Positions 46,601 through 53,124 of a stretch of 64,000 bases of DNA are shown one piece after another (position 1 is the first letter of the stretch; the number at the start of each line of letters is the position of its first letter). The stretch lies in contig OX463865.1 of NCBI GenBank assembly GCA_949825065.1, forward strand, positions 20,321,115 through 20,385,114, read 5' to 3'. The position numbers were made by a program, and so were the translations under genes. The notes below the pieces were generated by a model that did not search any database, was not told where the DNA came from, and worked only from the letters and a program-made list of their open reading frames with translations. The stretch comes from Odontocerum albicorne (taxonomy: Eukaryota; Arthropoda; Insecta; Trichoptera; Odontoceridae).

Positions 46601-49600
46601 GCAACATGTAGCATGCGGTATTGACGCATGCTACACACAGTCTTTCAATCGAAGAAACACGAAGTAACAAGAAGCAAGTATCTTTGTAGCATGCTACATG
46701 TTGATTGTTGTTGCCGGGATGCATGCGTCACCTTTACACATGTTTCAGCGTGTCGAACAATGTCGCAGTTATCCGAAAGTCAACGGATCGGTGCGGCTTG
46801 TAGCGTGCGACATGGAGTGGAATATTGATAAAACTGCCTGTTTATTGAAGATTAATATAATTCGCCGGAGTTATGGAATAATAAAATGAGTGATTATAAA
46901 GACAACAGGATAAAAAATGATAAACCGAAGCAGTTAGCGAGTAAATACGATTGCACTGTAATCGATGTGGAAAAAGAAATCAAGAATTTGCGTTCAGCTT
47001 TTCATCATTCTGAGCTTCTTGACTACCAACGTATAATTCTCTTCTCCAACACCGTGGCTTTCTTTTTTTTTCTACGATTCAAAACTATTACCAAATATGC
47101 AGCCGCCTCGATTGTTTGTAAAGACATAATGTACCGAACTGACGTTGCCTCCATGGAATTGTTTAAGGCGCATGCTACACGTAATTGACGACAAAGCGCA
47201 TGTGACTCGGGGAGTCAAAATCTGCATGCGACATTGTTAAAATTTGTGGCACATAGTCGCACACCTAAGAACAGGCAACACTAGGAAACATGTCGCATGC
47301 CTCATGTCGTTCAGTGTTGCCTCAGTTGAATTGCGCCTTTAGGCAATCCTTTTTGGGAGGTCTTATAAAACGTTATGATTGGGTTCGAATCTTGAGTTGG
47401 AGCACCCTTGAGGAGAGTTTGCTCTCTAAACGGTGCTATTTAAATTATCCTTTTATTATTATTTTATGTCTACCTATATAGGTTTTAGAAGTTACCTGTT
47501 GAAGTTATAGATCTCCTCGATATTGCTGAAGAGGTGGTCCAAGTCATCTGGGGAGAAGGTGCCACTTTCTCTCCATGGATATAGGTAGCCCTAGGGCAAT
47601 AGAAATGCATTATTAATAATCATTGAAGGACGGTAAGCGATAGGACACAAAATCAATGGCACACTAAAACAAATATTCTCTAGCCTGAAAGTATCAAAAT
47701 CTATGATGATAGTCCACACACATACATCACAGCCTTAAGTTCACATTCATCCCTAATCACTTCATTCCGTATTGTCACACTTTTTTTTTAAAAGAATATA
47801 TATGACCTAAGTCATAGGTATCCTCAAAGCCTCGAACACTAGGCGGAAAAAGTGCCTGACTCGTTCGAGGGGAGTAGCACAGCGCGGGGTTCGAACCGAT
47901 GACCTTCCGTATAGAAGTCGAATGCGTTACCGCACGGCCAATCACCTCTGTATGTCATTACCACTCCATGATTATTCTCGCATATCTACATAATTTATTC
48001 AGTTTTTTCAGTCTTTTTCCACGTTCATGTTTCGCTCCCATGCTCGTACATCAAAGTTCGCACCAAAATACGGTTCGAGTATATGTTTTAGTGCCCCATT
48101 GATTTTATTTCCTATCGCTACACGCTGATTTTTTAATGTTTCCATCATGTGAGTAAATACTACTCAAATAGCAGAATTCCTGAACTTCCTCCAAAAATTG
48201 CTGTCGATATTTCAATTTTATTTCTCATTGTTTTGTTTGTTTATTTGTTTGTTTGTTTTGTTTGTTTTGTTTGTTTTGTTTGTTTTAATTTGTTTTGATT
48301 TTTTATTTCTTTATAAATGCTGTAGCTGTTAAAAATAAATAACAGGAGAGTATGCATGATGGTGCAAGGAGGACCTCCATGGCCTAATTGGTAAGACGCC
48401 TGTCTCCCAACCCGGATATAGCGGGTTCAAATTCCACCTGAACTCAATTTTTTTTTATAAAAAGGTTTCAGTCTCATTTTCACTTAAGACCTCTTTAACC
48501 TCTTTCTGCTTGGTTGGAAGAGATCACCACATGGCATAAACCCACCAGGTTGTACTGTATACAACCAAAGTGTAACGCAATAATACAATAAGGATGTAGT
48601 AAAATCGAAAAATATGTGCCACAATTGAATGAAGTTGAGGTCTGTTCTCTCTGTCTACCTCAATAGAGACACAGCGTGAAAAATAGACTTAATTTAACCG
48701 TTCGAGTGCTGAGAGTCTATATATAGACGTTTTATAGTATTGAAAAAAATGTCCAGCAGTAAAACGCTTAAGGAAACTTTCTTCGTATTTTACCTCCCGC
48801 CTTTTTTGAAGAACGCCATATTACTGAAATAGAAGACTCCCGCCAACTCTCTCTTGTCCTTCTCTCGCAAGAGGCACGCCTTAAGGAATAGAAAGAGACA
48901 CGCACATCCCTCGCGGCGGAAATGACTCGAGTACACAAAAGAGAAAAACTTTTATTCAAAATTAGAACCGACCGGCATGTACAGGGTGGCCCAGAAGTCG
49001 CGTTTCATACGTGAAATTCTATTCTCTTGAAATGGGATCCTCAGTGTCTTTCGAGGACTTTGGAAGAAATTTTTTGAACTGCTTTTTAATTTCTTGAATC
49101 TTAGAGAAGAAATTTGTTTCGCTTTGTGGTGTCATGTTTATAAATTTTTAATCAAATAAATAAAACACCTTTTTTTTTATTCACCACTGTTTTATCTGAG
49201 TTCATTACCGGTTTTAAAGACCTCCGTCTTCTTCGTCAGGTGTGAAGTTGAACTAAATTATATCTAAAATATTTTTTCCTAATTTTAATAGGTGAATTGC
49301 TTTTGAACGGGAAACATATTTACTTATTTACTTATTTAGATATTTACTTATTTAGATATTTACTTATTTAGATATTTATATATTTACTTATTTAGATATT
49401 TACGTATTTAGATATTTACTTATTTAGATATTTACTAATTTAGATATTTACTTATTTACATATTTACTTATTTAGATATTTACTTATTTAGATATTTACT
49501 TATTTAGATATTTACATATTTACTTATTTAGATATTTACGTATTTAGATATTTACTTATTTAGATATTTACTTATTTAGATATTTATATATTTACTTATT

Positions 49601-51245
49601 TAGATATTTACGTATTTAGATATTTACTTATTTAGATATTTACTTATTTAGATATTTACTAATTTAGATATTTACTTATTTACATATTTACTTATTTAGA
49701 TATTTACTTATTTAGATATTTACTTATTTAGATATTTACATATTTACTTATTTAGATATTTACGTATTTAGATATTTACTTATTTAGATATTTACTTATT
49801 TAGATATTTACTAATTTAGATATTTACTTATTTACATATTTAGATATTTTCTAATTTACATATTTACTTATTTAGATATTTACTTATTTAGATATTTACT
49901 TATTTAGATATTTACTTATTTACATATTTACTTATTTAGATATTTACTTATTTAGATATGTACTTATTTAGATATATACTTATTTAGATATTTACATATT
50001 TAGATATTCACTTATTTACTAATTTAGATATTTACTAATTTAGATATTTACTAATTTAAATATTTACTAATTTAGATATTTACTTATTTACATATTTATT
50101 GCTTTTAATTTATTATCGTGTTTTTTTATCTACTTTTGTATTTGTTTCCCAGTGCTGACGAGGATTTGTGAAGGTGCAGCTGTCTGTCTGATTCCGTCTT
50201 TTATAGGTACTTTGTTTTCAATTTGTATATTATTTTTAATTGTTTTTTTCAATATTTGTCTTTGTGTTTGTATATTTTGCGCAGTGCGGGCTGTGCACCT
50301 GTAGATGGTCCCGTATTGTGTTGGTAACGTGTGATTTTGTACGATTTGATACCTGTGTTTTTTCTGATTGTTATTGTTGTAATTGTGTAAAATTATTTAA
50401 AAAATATATTATATACCAACCTAACCTAACCTACGCAAGGGAAACGGTGTGATGATATGTTTGTATGTAAATATATAACTTACTTAATCCAACCATACTT
50501 TCCTTGGTCTTCCTGTATCACAACTTCCACTCACATTTGCACTGTATATTTGTTTTGTTAGCCTTTCTTCATTCATTCATTCCACATGCCCAAACCATCT
50601 CAGATAGCTCTTCTTCATCTTACTCAAAACAGCCTTATGTTCACCTTCATCCCTTATCAATTTATTCTGTGTTATGTCCCACATTGTCACCCCATGTATT
50701 CTTCTCATTGCACGCATTTCTACACCATCTACAGTCGCCCTACAATGCTCCTAATACAGTCGCGCTACAATGCTCCTAATACAGTCCCGCTACAATGTTC
50801 CTAATACAGTCGCGCTAGAATGCTCCTAATACAGTCGCGCTACAATGCTCCTAATACAGTCGCGCTACAATGCTCCTAATACAGTCGCGCTACCATGCTC
50901 CTAATACATTCGCGCTAGAATGCTCCTAATACAGTCGCGCTACAATGCTCCAAATAAAGTTTTATATACATGCAAATAAATCGTTTACTCTGAGATGGTT
51001 TGGATATGTTCTCTGAGATCGTTTGGTATGCAGCGACTAACCTGACACACAGGACAAGAACTGAAGAAAAAGAAGCTAAAAAAACAAGTATCTCACCTCT
51101 ACGACCTGTCCGAGGTCCTCCACGTAGACACCCTCCGTGTCCACGATCTCGGTGCAGACCCTCTGCAGCAGCGACAGGCTGGGGTCGCAGTAGCGGGGCC
51201 GAGGCGGTGTTGGTGGACGCGGCACCGGTCCTAAGTCCGGCGCGT
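28868..51245 (-). CDS. PLEKHG1/2/3-type Rho guanine-nucleotide exchange factor, nine exons, 5' end missing
   Basis: Spliced gene read right to left: exons 51245-51097, 47590-47496, 45450-45183, 43659-43543, 42818-42739, 41907-41802, 39969-39826, 37311-37230, 34638-28868. Every join has AG/GT borders and matching phase and gives about 2,270 residues. The DH domain is spread over the first four exons ([13 protein letters not shown] near its start, [17 protein letters not shown] in the third conserved region). The PH domain follows over exons 5-8 ([17 protein letters not shown]; helix with REWTLLLKR). DH-PH proteins load GTP onto Rho-family GTPases near membranes and so control actin. The exon-by-exon match to vertebrate PLEKHG1-3 runs past the PH domain ([15 protein letters not shown]). 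The first visible codon is split and needs one base from an upstream exon, so the start is not in hand. Family call is firm; which GTPase it activates cannot be read from sequence. Introns of 0.7-3.5 kb are packed with transposons. Confidence 0.93.
34870..35440 (-). mobile_element. LINE-B, C-terminal coding end and 3' UTR, in RhoGEF intron 8
   Basis: Reverse of 58880-59680: ttattgcaaatacaatatgg, gcggcaatctcttccaacca, atataaagtgagatatcatc. Coding remnant (gagactctggaat in reverse) near 35275-35370. Lies in the 34639-37229 intron, same strand as the gene. Confidence 0.85.
35500..35880 (+). repeat. Unclassified interspersed repeat, diverged copy at 40845-41215
   Basis: Shared pieces in order: tgtggtcttcgc / cgtggccttcgc, acgaaaaacgcgtg / gcgaaaacgtgtg, and ctacagtctttgtaccggt / ctacagcctttgtacggtg. 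No coding motif. Confidence 0.5.
36040..36345 (-). mobile_element. Two tRNA-derived SINE heads in tandem, reverse orientation
   Basis: 36040-36135 and 36250-36345 each read, reversed, as a degraded A box near taagacacctgt or tagttggaaag and a B box near ggttcgatttcc or gattcccgttgg. The piece between (tggctatctcttccaaccga) is the SINE tail of the second. Confidence 0.65.
36545..37150 (+). repeat. Interspersed repeat split by a LINE end, uninterrupted copy at 43115-43470
   Basis: tccactatgaattaatacta, accccatccctagccaatgc, gtaacaagatgtattaattt and ttggggcaaatgtgtcaact are shared with 43120-43455. Copies lie in two different RhoGEF introns, same direction. Confidence 0.75.
36585..36856 (+). 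mobile_element. LINE-D C-terminal coding end, 5'-truncated insertion
   Basis: Open frame to 36831: [20 protein letters not shown], then [20 protein letters not shown] and ending AANQS. RWIGHxxRxxxLLxxxxEG...GRxRxxYLxDL is the C-terminus of an RTE-like reverse-transcriptase protein. The insertion is clean: the bases on either side rejoin the repeat seen intact at 43160, with a short ttaat duplication. Confidence 0.82.
37230..37311 (-). CDS. RhoGEF exon 8: segment just after the PH domain
   Basis: Acceptor tttgtag|GTG and donor ACTGATG|GTGAGA; 27 codons plus one base. The peptide [20 protein letters not shown] matches the ILENHHAIIPxKAKEAILE block after the PH domain in PLEKHG1-3. That extends orthology beyond the generic DH-PH unit. 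Its last base pairs in frame with the large final exon. Confidence 0.92.
37350..37519 (+). repeat. Single-copy relative of the 33-bp array at 18612-20313
   Basis: ggatatgattttgatgcggt, cagttagaattgtatatgtg, ataacttgagattt, and the flank gacaaatgtatgaaatttgt match the edges and unit of the array. Continues at 38065-38100 after an LTR and a MITE. Confidence 0.6.
37520..37888 (+). mobile_element. Solo LTR, family 2 (369 bp, 4-bp duplication agac)
   Basis: Starts tgtggcgttcg, ends tctctcttaaa, flanked by agac at 37516-37519 and 37889-37892. The homologous flank near 20440 is uninterrupted. A TATA-like ttataaatacctacgtct lies at about 37790, as in an LTR promoter. Confidence 0.6.
37895..38064. 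mobile_element. Hairpin MITE, copy 2, TA flanks
   Basis: Arms gcccggcggtaagtaataca and tgtattacttaccgccgggt; the next arms cgggcttaagaaagaaactg pair with cagtctctttcttaagccca. Confidence 0.9.
38210..38415 (-). repeat. LINE-E-type repeat, left part
   Basis: caatacggggtcgtccacag, cgcacagcccgcactgcgca, taaaagacggaatcaaacag, acttcacaaatctcc. Further copies: 42560-42735 (same direction), 50105-50405 and 55372-55600 (opposite). Interrupted at 38416 by the LTR element and continuing at 39106-39175. Confidence 0.7.
38416..39101 (+). mobile_element. LTR retrotransposon remnant with almost all of its interior deleted
   Basis: Flanked by agca at 38412-38415 and 39102-39105. The first 29 bp (tgtaggatacctacgttcct...) recur at 38607, where a full LTR of 495 bp begins. 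Between lie about 160 bp and a purine run (aggaggggag) directly before the second LTR, as a polypurine tract should. The LTR has ctatatatacctacttatcg (TATA-like) and a downstream aataaa. It ends gctaaa. Confidence 0.8.
39106..39720 (+). other. Unidentified stretch with open frames on both strands
   Basis: 39106-39175 continues the LINE-E-type repeat. From about 39190 to 39700 the base composition is coding-like. A plus frame (39412-39699) reads [20 protein letters not shown] and later [21 protein letters not shown] minus frame (39656-39201) is also open but is rich in hydrophobic residues. I recognise neither. It sits in RhoGEF intron 7. It could be an exon of a nested gene, a retrocopy, or transposon coding sequence. 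Confidence 0.3.
39826..39969 (-). CDS. RhoGEF exon 7: PH domain, C-terminal half
   Basis: Acceptor cttgcag|TGT and donor AAGAGG|GTGAGT; 48 codons, phase 0. It codes [20 protein letters not shown], further strands, and the PH C-terminal helix [12 protein letters not shown] with its near-invariant tryptophan. Confidence 0.93.
40100..40310. mobile_element. Hairpin MITE, copy 3, TA flanks, in RhoGEF intron 6
   Basis: Ends cagtacccggcggtaagtaa and the reverse; second arms cgggcttaagaaagagactg and tcggccataatcggctttgt paired with their reverse near 40225-40285. The centre carries ggaacacgtgtatgaatgac, also in copy 4. Confidence 0.92.
40373..40435. repeat. Perfect 26-bp inverted repeat with 11-base loop
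   Basis: Left arm 40373-40398 (ctttttcttctattgctttg...) is exactly complementary to 40410-40435. It lies in RhoGEF intron 6. No transposon end accompanies it. Confidence 0.9.
40595..40775 (-). mobile_element. LINE-A 3' region fragment
   Basis: accatcacacaatttccctg, tgccagactttcctatcatg and cccacgatttctctgatttt match 59940-60080 and 62790-62890. Confidence 0.7.
40845..41215 (+). repeat. Unclassified interspersed repeat, relative of 35500-35880
   Basis: Diverged copy in the same direction, ending where a LINE-A fragment starts. Confidence 0.5.
41216..41715 (-). mobile_element. LINE-A C-terminal coding fragment in RhoGEF intron 6
   Basis: Plus-strand landmarks: atcattcacttgatccaacc, tcacattcattcctaatcac, attctgttgtacgttgtcac, attgtccggtttgagtttct, cgctacacaccgttcgatat, actacccaaatagcagaatt. 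Ends about 90 bp from the RhoGEF exon 6 border. Confidence 0.75.
41802..41907 (-). CDS. RhoGEF exon 6: PH domain strands
   Basis: Acceptor caccag|G completes the split arginine; donor ATCATG|GTGATT. The peptide [20 protein letters not shown] then [15 protein letters not shown] is the PH beta-strand block ([12 protein letters not shown]...YKxHI) typical of PLEKHG proteins. Phase 0 at its end. Confidence 0.93.
41938..42270 (-). mobile_element. Penelope-like repeat with inverted arms and 12-bp duplication
   Basis: Flanked by agttaattgtca at 41926-41937 and 42271-42282. Arms ttgtaatttattttatcaaa and its reverse at 42250-42270. On the left side only, the tail gttaatgcttta (reversed) is present, as in 2501-2693. 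The hammerhead-like block at 42183-42230 has lost one core base (CTTATGA). In RhoGEF intron 5. Confidence 0.75.
42366..42475. repeat. 30-bp tandem repeat, three copies
   Basis: Unit tacaattttgaaatatgtga plus atttgtgaca, perfect. A partial fourth follows. RhoGEF intron 5. Confidence 0.9.
42560..42735 (-). repeat. LINE-E-type repeat fragment abutting RhoGEF exon 5
   Basis: ttgaaaaacaaaatacaaag, gacggaatcacccaggtaca, agcagttcaaaaaagttctt. It reaches to within a few bases of the exon 5 donor at 42738. Confidence 0.65.
42739..42818 (-). CDS. RhoGEF exon 5: DH-PH linker and start of PH domain
   Basis: Acceptor tttgcag|GAA and donor TTTAG|GTAATA; 26 codons plus two bases. The peptide [20 protein letters not shown] then CAEGTF matches the family linker (EIQSLLxxWxGxDLTxYGEL) and the first PH strand. 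Confidence 0.92.
42885..43114 (+). pseudogene. R1-like LINE reverse-transcriptase fragment
   Basis: Reading near 42935: [20 protein letters not shown], then [12 protein letters not shown] where the catalytic YADD has become YVNDD. GCPQGSxLGPxLW is typical of R1/I-type non-LTR elements. In RhoGEF intron 4. Confidence 0.8.
43115..43470 (+). repeat. Interspersed repeat, uninterrupted copy of 36545-37150
   Basis: See the shared stretches listed for 36545. It lacks the LINE-D insertion and so gives the empty site (aacatttaattttaggtat). Confidence 0.75.
43543..43659 (-). CDS. RhoGEF exon 4: end of DH domain
   Basis: Acceptor tttttag|AAC and donor GTACAG|GTAATC; 39 codons, phase 0 on both sides. 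The peptide runs [13 protein letters not shown] and then [16 protein letters not shown]. The latter matches the INDMKRKHEHAVRLQ stretch that closes the DH domain in PLEKHG1-3. Confidence 0.93.
43800..43935 (+). mobile_element. tRNA-derived SINE, forward orientation, tail replaced
   Basis: cttccatggcctatttgaca (A box region), gcgggttcgatccccgttgg (B box GGTTCGATCCC), then a T-run and ggataccagtctggttttcc. The LINE-B-like tail is missing; TTAGG repeats follow. Confidence 0.75.
43944..43975 (+). repeat. Interstitial TTAGG telomere-type repeat
   Basis: Six TTAGG units, one with a TTAAG change. TTAGG is the telomeric unit of most insects. A two-unit CCTAA run also occurs near 50420. Confidence 0.85.
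44110..44400 (+). pseudogene. Tc1-like transposase C-terminal remnant
   Basis: Across shifting frames: [19 protein letters not shown] text near 44158-44205 (family form WPxxSPDLNPIENLW), then [20 protein letters not shown] and a final KGGxTxY-like end. In-frame stops abound. In RhoGEF intron 3. Confidence 0.7.
44600..45010 (+). other. CpG-rich island within RhoGEF intron 3
   Basis: Runs such as cgcggccggcccctgtcgcg stand out from AT-rich surroundings. The plus strand ends in gacaaccgtgagtacc, a good donor shape, and a plus frame is open at 44810-45040 without a known domain. It could be an alternative or nested promoter with a leader exon, or the 5' end of a retroelement. Confidence 0.45.
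45183..45450 (-). CDS. RhoGEF exon 3: core of DH domain
   Basis: Acceptor ttctag|G and donor CTGCAG|GTATAAG. The first base completes an arginine codon and 89 codons follow. It has the conserved [20 protein letters not shown] helix and ends with [20 protein letters not shown], the most conserved DH segment and part of the GTPase-binding surface. This exon alone identifies a Dbl-family exchange factor. Confidence 0.95.
45496..45905 (-). mobile_element. LINE 3' UTR fragments, including a tandem duplicate
   Basis: 45510-45615 is the reverse of the LINE-C 3' end at 11755-11860 (aatacaggtttattgatagc). Two related blocks of about 90 bp follow, at 45619 and 45808, sharing gatacaccccaccaat and tagggcgagccc. 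In RhoGEF intron 2. Confidence 0.75.
46140..46583 (+). mobile_element. LINE-F thumb/C-terminal region, left part
   Basis: Reads [32 protein letters not shown], then [18 protein letters not shown] and [20 protein letters not shown]. Same as 57370-57580 ([20 protein letters not shown]). Interrupted at 46584 and resumed at 47332. Confidence 0.8.
46584..47331 (+). mobile_element. DNA transposon with MADF-like ORF, inserted in LINE-F
   Basis: Inverted ends aaggtgcaattccactgagg and, reversed, aaggcgcaattcaactgagg, with TA (or TWA) on both sides; joining the flanks restores the LINE-F reading. Multiple gcatgc motifs and a 10-bp hairpin (gtagcatgcg...cgcatgctac) lie below the left end. A PIF/Harbinger relative is likely; no DDE domain is present. 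Confidence 0.78.
46886..47188 (+). CDS. MADF/Myb-like DNA-binding ORF of the transposon, partial
   Basis: 100 codons: [25 protein letters not shown] (split here), then [20 protein letters not shown]. IAxKYxxxxxxVxKKIKNLRxxFxxE is the core of the MADF domain found in the accessory protein of PIF/Harbinger transposons. The frame then runs into a hydrophobic stretch and ends early; the usual glutamate-lysine-rich helix is absent, so it is probably non-functional. Confidence 0.55.
   Translation: MSDYKDNRIKNDKPKQLASKYDCTVIDVEKEIKNLRSAFHHSELLDYQRIILFSNTVAFFFFLRFKTITKYAAASIVCKDIMYRTDVASMELFKAHATRN
47332..47475 (+). mobile_element. LINE-F 3' end, right part
   Basis: Continues with [20 protein letters not shown], then tcgaatcttgagttggagca, ggtgctatttaaattatcct and (TTA)n. 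Same tail as 23260-23345 and 56445-56525. Confidence 0.78.
47496..47590 (-). CDS. RhoGEF exon 2: DH domain
   Basis: Acceptor ccctag|GGC and donor AACAG|GTAACT. The 95 bp enter in phase 0 and leave two bases of a split arginine codon. The peptide [20 protein letters not shown] then [11 protein letters not shown] matches the PLEKHG segment in which an aspartate-rich turn leads to the conserved LFxNIExIYxFN helix. Confidence 0.92.
47700..48185 (-). mobile_element. LINE-A fragment split by a tRNA-type SINE
   Basis: Before: cagccttaagttcacattca, cctaatcacttcattccgta. After: cattaccactccatgattat, cgctacacgctga, ctcaaatagcagaattcctg. In RhoGEF intron 1. Confidence 0.7.
47795..47948 (-). mobile_element. 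tRNA-derived SINE, second type, well-kept B box
   Basis: Reversed: cagaggtgattggccgtgcg, gtaacgcattcga (A box), then catcggttcgaaccccgcgc with a perfect GGTTCGAACCC. The body differs from the other SINE (tcgaacgagtcaggcac). No acceptor stem pairing, so it is not a tRNA gene. Confidence 0.7.
48225..48305. repeat. (TTTG)n-like low-complexity run
   Basis: Alternating ttg, tttg and ttttg units in RhoGEF intron 1. Confidence 0.9.
48371..48590 (+). mobile_element. Complete tRNA-derived SINE
   Basis: Head ggacctccatggcctaattg, gtaagacgcctgtctcc (A box) and gcgggttcaaattcc (B box). Body with T-run and aggtttcagtctcattttca. Tail tggttggaagagatcaccac, atggcataaacccaccaggt, shared with LINE-B. Best copy of the family here. 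Confidence 0.85.
48600..49184. other. RhoGEF intron sequence, partly repeat-like
   Basis: Nothing coding. Near 48978, tacagggtggcccagaagtc looks like the terminal of a Tc1/mariner-type element, but no matching inverted end was found. Confidence 0.4.
49185..49262 (-). mobile_element. Second Penelope-like hammerhead-type motif
   Basis: Reversed: acctgacgaagaagacggag, gtctttaaaaccggtaatga, then aacagtggtgaataaa. Same layout as the repeats at 2501 and 41938 but different sequence. The core lacks the G before the A run. Confidence 0.5.
49318..50100. repeat. 16-bp AT-rich minisatellite with higher-order repetition
   Basis: Unit gatatttacttattta with phase-locked variants (acgta, actaa, acata). 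A variant series starting gatatttatatatttactt recurs 208 bp (13 units) later. RhoGEF intron 1. Confidence 0.92.
50105..50405 (+). repeat. LINE-E-type repeat
   Basis: aggatttgtgaaggtgcagc, tctgattccgtcttttatag, gcagtgcgggctgtgcacct, cccgtattgtgttggtaacg. Opposite direction to 38210-38415. Confidence 0.75.
50480..50733 (-). mobile_element. LINE-A C-terminal fragment
   Basis: aatccaaccatactttcctt, ccatgcccaaaccat-like text near 50585, aaaacagccttatgttcacc and caccccatgtattcttctca. A tandem array starts exactly where the fragment fades. Confidence 0.72.
50734..50956. repeat. 25-bp minisatellite, about 9 copies
   Basis: Unit acagtcgcgctacaatgctc plus ctaat, beginning within the LINE-A fragment. 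It lies 140 bp downstream (minus strand) of RhoGEF exon 1's donor. Confidence 0.93.
51097..51245 (-). CDS. RhoGEF exon 1 of those visible: proline-rich stretch and start of DH domain
   Basis: Acceptor tttcag lies just above 51245 and donor GAG|GTGAGA ends the exon at 51097. The exon enters with one codon base supplied by an unseen upstream exon and ends in phase 0. It codes a proline-rich stretch ([14 protein letters not shown]), a possible SH3 ligand, followed by the first DH helix ([20 protein letters not shown]). The match to the first DH conserved region of PLEKHG proteins is direct. Confidence 0.9.
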
Positions 51246-51359
51246 CTGAAATGCAATAAAAGTACCGTGTATAACAGAAAAATATTAAAAAGACAGTTAA
51301 CTGTAGAAATGCGTACACAACAATATTATAATGCAGGGATAACTAACTACTGACAAAGG

Positions 51360-51535
51360 TATGGCTGGACCAAGTTAATGAAATGTTTAAAAAAGGAAAG
51401 ATAAGGATTAATGTAAAACAAATGGAGTTCTATTAGATGTATAGATGTAGAGGAGACGAAGGAAGAATGCCATGATAGGAAATTGTGGCGCTGTGACCTT
51501 TCTGCCTACCCCAACAGTGTAAACATTCCGTAATT
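51360..51535 (+). mobile_element. LINE-A C-terminal end fragment
   Basis: tatggctggaccaagttaat, gaaatgtttaaaaaaggaaa and tgtggcgctgtgacctttct correspond to the WLDQVNDIL end and 3' region of 5800-5960. Confidence 0.6.
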
Positions 51536-51699
51536 ATATTAGGAGTATGTGTTTATCTGCAAATAATTTTCTGGTTTTTTTTGACAAGAGTATCTAAAGC
51601 AGAGGAGGGGAGTACCCAACCAGAAGATGGCGTTCTACCAATCGATCGCGGAATGATTTTAAGTATGATAGATTTACTTTTTCTTCTATTGCGTATACT

Positions 51700-52262
51700 A
51701 AAAAATACGAAGAACTGAAAAATTGAAATAAGTCGTGTTTCAAACGTGAAATATATGGTGGCGCGACAAAAGCTGCAATTTTAATTCGGATAAATCATTG
51801 GCCCATATTTCTTCGAAGATGAACATGGTCAAGCAGTTTCGATCAATGGAAATCGATATTGTGACATGATTCAAACTTTTCTTTGGCATCAATTGAACGA
51901 TTCGGACTTGTAAAACATGTGGTTCCAGCAGGATGGGGCTACTTGTAATGAAACAATGGCTAACAGTATGGGCCTACTTGTAATGAAACAATGGCAAAAC
52001 AAGGGCTGATGAAACAATGGCTTTATTGCAGGAAAAGTTCTCCGATCGTTTAATTTCTCGTCGTGAAAATGTGAATTGGCCGCCACGATCGTGAAATTTA
52101 ACCCCTTTAGATTTTTTTCTCTGAAGTTACGTTAAATCTCAAGTGTACGCCCAGAATCCAGAAACCATCGATGACCTTAAATCCAACGTCGTCATCTGTA
52201 ACAGGAGCCGAGGTGGCCATTTGGCCGATATCATTTTCCACACGTAATTCCCATTTGCACTA
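51700..52262 (+). pseudogene. Tc1/mariner-superfamily transposase remnant (same family as 61717-62266)
   Basis: Pieces in shifting frames: DEHGQAVSINGNRY, MWFQQDGATCNETM, VNWPPRS then LTPLDFFL, YVKSQVYAQNPETIDDLKSN, and SRGGHLADIIF at the end. QQDGAT and PPRSCDLTPLDxFLWG carry the second and third catalytic regions. A tandem duplication of gggcctacttgtaatgaaac inside and several stops mark it dead. Confidence 0.8.
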
Positions 52263-52264
52263 AT

Positions 52265-52738
52265 TACGAGTGCATAGTACGAGTATTATGCGAACTTATT
52301 GCAGCGTTTGAGTGATGAAATCAAGAAAAAACGGCCGCATTTGGCGAAAAAGAAAGTGTTGTTTCATCAAGACAATGCACCAGTTCACACATCCGTTATC
52401 GCGGTGGCCAAAATCAATTAATTAAAGTTCGAATTGCTTCCTCACGCACCCTATTCGCCAGATTTAGCCCCCTTGGATTATTTTCTTTTTCCAAACTTGA
52501 AAAAATGGCTCGGTGGTAAAAGATTTGCCAACAATGAAAAGGTGGAATCTGCGGTTGATGGCTATTTTGAGGCGCTCAACGGTTCTCACTATAAACAGGG
52601 TATCGAAGCTATTGAACATCGCTGGGAAAAGTGTGTCGAGCTGAAAGGAGACTATGTTGAGAAATAAAAATATTTTTTCCCAAATTTTTTGAGTTTTCTT
52701 TGTTAGGTTGGGTACTTTTGGGACTACCCTCGTACCAA
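52265..52738 (+). pseudogene. Mariner transposase, C-terminal half
   Basis: Reads YYANLLQRLSDEIKKKRPHL, KVLFHQDNAPVHTS (catalytic Asp), one stop (AKIN*LKFELLPH), then APYSPDLAPLDYFLFPNLKK (third Asp), ending HRWEKCVELKGDYVEK and a stop at 52665. The N-terminal half is absent; it begins directly against the preceding remnant. A mariner-like terminus ggtacttttgggactaccct lies at 52712. Confidence 0.85.
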
Positions 52739-52799
52739 TAAACATCAATATATAAAAAAACTCGTTTTTTTTTTCTTCATCTTTTTAAAATTGCAGTTA

Positions 52800-53124
52800 T
52801 TGTTGCGCCCCCTATATAAGGAAACCTACCTTACCGACGACAGACAGAATTTAGTTATTCAGTGTTTAGTTGATCAGTGTCTAATCAGGATAGTTGATCA
52901 GTGTCTAATCTTCAGTGTTTAGTTGATTCGTGTCTATGTGGGGGTCACGCTATATCATCCCGTCGCGAAATTACTTTCCGGGGAAGATCTCTTGAACTAC
53001 TTCCAAACAATTATTATTAGACGTGTGACAAGAGGCCTCATCCTGTTGAACCCACGTTCTCGAATTGCACCCCGGGCATTGATAGCACCACATTTCAAAA
53101 GGTTCTAGTATCTTTGTGGTGGCC
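52800..53124 (+). other. Possible retroelement promoter segment
   Basis: gcgccccctatataaggaaa is TATA-like. A short repeat tagttgatcagtgtctaatc occurs about three times at 52868-52940. LTR borders were not found. Confidence 0.3.

Noticed and set aside
47795..47948. tRNA gene with perfect GGTTCGAACCC
   Set aside because: No acceptor-stem pairing, a long non-tRNA body follows, and it splits a LINE-A copy, as a SINE would.
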